Shown here one piece after another: positions 61,201 to 64,000 of a DNA stretch of 64,000 nt. Position 1 is the first letter of the stretch. Every line of letters starts with the position of its first letter. The notes beneath the pieces were generated by a model that saw only the letters and a list, made by a program, of their open reading frames with translations, was not told where the DNA came from and searched no databases. This DNA comes from Hydractinia symbiolongicarpus (taxonomy: Eukaryota > Cnidaria > Hydrozoa > Anthoathecata > Hydractiniidae), in assembly GCF_029227915.1 (NCBI RefSeq), contig NC_079881.1, positions 7,194,001 through 7,258,000 on the forward strand. The letters run 5' to 3'. Position numbers and translations under genes: made by a program.

Positions 61201-62733
61201 CGATTTCTTCGGTTGCACAGCGAAAAACGCTACTTTTAAAGGTTTTCTTTCTGTCCGCACAACTGCTTCTTCTTCTTAGTAGTAATACAGTACACATCCG
61301 TTAATTCGAACACGCTAAGGACTAAATTATTTGTTCGAATTAACGAATGTTCGGATTATCGGAAGTTCAGAAAAAACAAGAATTTTAATAAACATTTAAA
61401 GGTTTTATGCTAATATAACTTTATTACAACTTTACTACAACTTTTTATAAAAATCTTTTACCGTTGTTTGCTTCGAGATGGGCAAGTCTCCAAATTCCTT
61501 GTAACTTCATTCTATTGGAAATGTCAATTTAATCGATAAATTGAAAGAAAGATGCCCCGGGAATTACAAGAGCCAAAGAATATTAGGTATAATAGGTTAT
61601 TACTATTAATTGTGACCATTTTTTTAGTAACACCACTTGGATTGTACCACGATGCTGAACAACAACACATAATAGTTTGGGTACGAAATAATTTTATTTT
61701 CGTATTTGTTTTTTTGCCAATTTAGTATATCTAATAAATATACCTTTTATTTAGTATCCAAACGGCGACTGCAAATCTGTAGGTAGGTAACAGCTACCAG
61801 TTTTGGCTTTTAGACAAAATGTCAGGAATCATAATATAGACTAGTCGTTAACCCGTGGAAAGATCCAGGGGGTCGTCCGTCTTCAAATTATACGCTATTT
61901 CGTGTGGCTGTTGCACAGCACGTTTCTTGCAGACAGACAAAATGCGGCTATAATAGCACGTGGAAAAATTTACGGACATTTGCCCGTCGTACATATGTCG
62001 CATTTGCTACTTCGTTGATAAATATTTCGTGTCTTTGTAACACGACTTTTTTCTCATGCACAGACAGAATCATGATATTTTTAACAGAGATCCACCGTTT
62101 GGCCTGTCGTACATATTTCGATCCTTGGATTATCGCCTTTCGTACGAATCCCTTTGTGTATATTTAATACAAAGTGACGATTCAACGACCATTTGGACAA
62201 AATACGAGTATGAATAAGGGAGACAGCCGGGAGACCTTGTGTCGAAACGTCGGGTTAAAGCTATATGTAACTGTTATGTCTTCGCGTTGAATGCCATGTT
62301 AAGGGCTTAAGTGCAGGTAAACGGTCTCGTCCATCCGGGTGCGACTTTTAGTAACGATATATGATATGACGCAAATGCAGTGAAATGCTTACAGCGATAA
62401 AGCCTTTCGGATGTAATTTGTTTTAAAAAAATAACTGTATATTGAAGTAAATTTTGACTAGTGAAAATATATCTGGTTTTTAAATAATTTCAAAGTAATT
62501 CAATCTGTTTTAAATATCAGATATGCGATCTATGGCCTACAGAATTACTAAAAGTAGAAAAAAATACCTTTTTTAACATACTGTCACTTTATATCGTAAT
62601 ATTTTTAGTTGGATCATCAGAAGTGCTAGCATTTTCATCTTGTGCAGAGCTTAAAGAATATTGCCCTACTGCTGAAAACGGAACTTATTGGATTGGTTCG
62701 CAACAGAAACTTTGCACCATGTCAGACGACTAA
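49239..62733 (+). CDS. Secreted multi-exon protein with WSC-like Cys module (12 exons)
   Basis: Exons: 49239-49302, 49753-49995, 52701-52990, 53904-54073, 54758-54938, 55308-55453, 55964-56133, 56604-56954, 59710-59964, 61628-61680, 61755-61782 and 62609-62733. All eleven junctions use GT-AG sites and their phases agree (1,1,0,2,0,2,1,1,1,0,1). This is strong support for one gene of 691 codons. Exon 1 is a signal peptide (MITVGVKFFLCVLIG). Exon 2, a symmetric 1-1 module (residues about 22-103), has CVKMCYNQKFGVSFAV...YCWCG, resembling the core of WSC/PAN-type extracellular modules. Residues about 103-421 are beta-rich with few Cys and several N-glycosylation sequons. Exon 8 (1-1, about 421-538) has a separate Cys cluster. 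Exon 9 is basic and aromatic. The C-terminus (SSCAELKEYCPTAENGTYWI) resembles the opening of fibrinogen-C-like domains ('SCxEL...GxYxI') but stops soon after. No transmembrane segment is visible, so it is probably secreted. Function is unknown. The acceptor of exon 7 was chosen by phase (tgtatag|A). Extra short exons cannot be excluded. Confidence 0.68.
49635..49673. repeat. Perfect hairpin, 18-bp stem, in intron 1
   Basis: aaaaacagacatattttg, loop tgg, then the exact complement caaaatatgtctgttttt. It is placed 80 bp before exon 2 of the 12-exon gene. Confidence 0.95.
50150..51150 (+). repeat. Array of dispersed repeat R in intron 2
   Basis: About four diverged units of 200-260 bp. Each has 'gcgctttagtacaggta' or a remnant, 'aatcgagtaaagctcac', 'tagtgttKcggttgtaaca', a 'ttttattttgc' block and 'aataagttTCtgtaaa'. 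It includes a TA microsatellite (50630-50652). Confidence 0.6.
51680..52030 (-). other. Unassigned minus-strand open frame in intron 2
   Basis: A frame of about 86 codons without an ATG runs through KNRLGILDIDSWRRIKIAAL and LPPNPTWLSQTNGWW. Its composition is protein-like, but there is no domain and the splice sites are unclear. It may be a relic of a transposon gene or chance. Confidence 0.2.
55090..55262 (+). repeat. Degenerate minisatellite in intron 5
   Basis: Variants of 'aaccagtagtattttgaagtaac' recur four to five times just upstream of exon 6. Confidence 0.6.
58553..58890. mobile_element. MITE-like element with diverged TIRs (intron 8)
   Basis: The left end (gggctgtttatacaaaggcg, ggctggatcggcaagc) and the inverted right end (tttgtttacatgaagaggcg, agctggcccgcttgc) share about 35 bp of related sequence. 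A third related end lies inverted at 59477-59512 (ggctgtttttatggaagctg). Exact borders and TSD are not clear. The interior is unusually GC-rich for the window. Confidence 0.5.
58945..59476. mobile_element. 532-bp MITE with TIR ending in 'gaaattttcgcga'
   Basis: The left end ctactttaagggtaagaaat (then tttcgcga) and the inverted right end ctacttcaagagcagaaatt (then ttcgcga) pair over 28 bp with four mismatches. Further aaattttcgcga motifs lie inside both ends. It appears nested within or next to the element at 58553-58890. No open frame. Confidence 0.65.
61288..61510 (+). mobile_element. End fragment of a pogo/Tigger-like element (intron 9)
   Basis: cagtacacatccgttaattc, gttcgaattaacgaatgttc and ggattatcgg form nested direct and inverted 'ttcgaattaacg' motifs at one end. 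They are followed by a T-rich stretch with 'tacaactttttataaa'. Ends built from CAGT...TTCGxATTA are typical of pogo/Tigger elements (known); the assignment is tentative and the other end was not found. Confidence 0.4.
61842..61960 (-). mobile_element. Diverged mini-Helitron, 3' end at a tandem junction
   Basis: On the minus strand it ends ...cctggatctttccacggg, ttaacgactag and is followed at once by TCTATATTATG, the 5' start of another copy. The interior has gacagacaaaatgcggct-type blocks. Borders on the 5' side are unclear and may extend to about 62160. Confidence 0.45.
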
Positions 62734-63350
62734 AAAAATTGAAGATCACAGAACACGAAAAAATTGCACCGTTTTTCTGCAATCCTTATCAAAAGGACTA
62801 AGTTACGTTAGAAAGAGGAATTATTCATAAATTGACGATATATTTCAATATCTTTGTTTTAGTAGGACTTTTTATTTTTACTCAATGTGTTCTGTGCACC
62901 AAAACACAATTATGGCTAAATATCTGCTGCAAATATACCTAATTTAAACACGTCAATATGTGAACTGTGTGTTTGGGATTGGGATTAATTTTAACATTAT
63001 GACTCTCTTTAAACCTCTTTATTATTTAAATTTAAAATTAGTATTTAAATTTAAACATTATGGACGGACCATAAATGGACGTGATGTCATACTAAAGAGC
63101 TGTGTTATGTTGGTGAAAAAAATAGATAGTGGATTGGGGAATTACCCTATCATTCGATCAATGGACGATATATTGCTATTGTGATCTCGTTAAAATCATT
63201 GTTTCCTAACGGTTATATTTCTTTGCAAAAAGATGTTGTCAAAAACGGAGCAAGAAGTTATACTACGCTGTAACTAATATGTTTTCTTAAAAGAGTAATA
63301 ACATTTTTGTTCCCAAAATTATCAGTCACAATTTATTTCCTCGCGAAGTA

Positions 63351-63451
63351 AGCCGTATACGTCTGTCCGTCCGTCTGTCTGTCTGTCGCGCAAAATGGTA
63401 GCTTAGCTGCGACTGAAGAACCCGTGGATTTTTCCACGGGCTAACAACTAG
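63351..63451 (+). mobile_element. Mini-Helitron, 5'-truncated, intact 3' end
   Basis: agccgtatacgtctgtccgt, then aaaatggtagcttagctgcg, the perfect hairpin cccgtggatttttccacggg, then ctaacaactag before T. The hairpin lies 11 nt from the CTAG end, the spacing expected of Helitron 3' termini (known). Confidence 0.65.
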
Positions 63452-63802
63452 TGTCCTTCAATTACTTGTGCAAACATTATCTGTTTTTTATAGTTTATGA
63501 TGTCTTTCATAATTCCGTCAGTATGCAGATTGAATATCACACATCGAATATCTCCTTTTTGTGTAATAATTTGTCTACGACGACTAAGAAGGAAGCTAAA
63601 AAAACTACCTACGTACTTAACCCTGATATTCTGAATTAGAACTGTTTTAAAATTTGCTCATCTTTTCTGCGTGGGTCAACTAGTGAATCGTCAATCGCCA
63701 ATATCTTTTTAAACAAAGAATTTGGATTATTAAAACACGCAATTTAAAAAGAAGTACATTTACACTGTCGGTGCTGAAGCGCAAATTTTAAGATGGCCAG
63801 GT

Positions 63803-63819
63803 GGCGGGGGGGGGGGGGG
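63803..63819 (+). repeat. Poly-G tract
   Basis: ggcggggggggggggg, with about 14 consecutive G on the plus strand, in an otherwise AT-rich stretch. Confidence 0.85.
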
Positions 63820-64000
63820 ATTTTGAGATTTATACCTTATAAATTGGATAAAAATGCACAAGTTTCTGACATATTGAGCATGATCGACAATATCTTGGGA
63901 GGTTGTGACCCCTCTTTCCTTTCCCTAGACTACTACGGGGCGGTGATGTAAAAAAGGTTGTCTTTTGCAAATAAAATCTCTAGTGTGCTTGAAGGAAATC

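Larger units (their letters stand above)
62734..64000. other. 3' flank without recognised gene
   Basis: Open frames are short and lack domains. It includes a mini-Helitron at 63351-63451 and a poly-G run (63803-63819). Confidence 0.5.

Overview
The window looks like a piece of an animal nuclear genome. It is AT-rich, coding DNA is sparse, genes are split into short GT-AG exons with well-kept phases, a one-exon class A GPCR is present, and DNA transposons and miniature repeats of several families are dense. A decayed DEG/ENaC channel with a HyNaC/ASIC-like architecture, a dickkopf-like secreted protein, a WSC-like secreted protein and HYD1-type ADP-ribosyltransferase-like proteins together suggest a cnidarian, perhaps a hydrozoan. 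That assignment is inference.

Layout. 1-4.9 kb: intergenic DNA with small tandem repeats. 4.9-9.4 kb: two divergently oriented paralogous small genes with a HYD1/ADP-ribosyltransferase-like signature (4953-5653 minus; 8218-9368 plus). 11.48-14.49 kb: a complete DNA transposon (TIR CAGGGTC, 5-bp TSD AAAGC) whose multi-exon minus-strand gene encodes an OTU-like domain and a TTF-like finger. 16.97-25.53 kb: two near-identical non-autonomous elements of the same kind (TIR CAGGGGCGGATCTAGG; TSDs TTAAG and AACAC) inserted in opposite orientation, with a 930-bp TTAA-flanked MITE between them. 26-33 kb: dispersed-repeat arrays, a mini-Helitron, and a degenerate ~100-bp satellite-like array (29.7-30.9 kb). 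33.1-35.5 kb: a four-exon minus-strand gene for a secreted protein with eleven cysteines in a dickkopf/prokineticin-like spacing. 39.3-40.5 kb: a DEG/ENaC pseudogene. 41.12-43.96 kb: an old DNA transposon with long TIRs and a 6-bp TSD (CATATC) holding a broken integrase-core transposase. 45.1-46.1 kb: an intact GPCR. 49.2-62.7 kb: a 12-exon plus-strand gene for a ~691-residue secreted protein with a WSC-like Cys module. Mini-Helitrons and nested MITEs are scattered throughout.

The genes do not form an operon or an evident pathway. Several (GPCR, DEG/ENaC remnant, dickkopf-like and WSC-like proteins) belong to cell-surface or secreted signalling families, but their adjacency need not be functional. 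The exon models were built by hand from the sequence by matching splice sites and phases. They are strong where consecutive phases agree over many exons and weak for single orphan exons.
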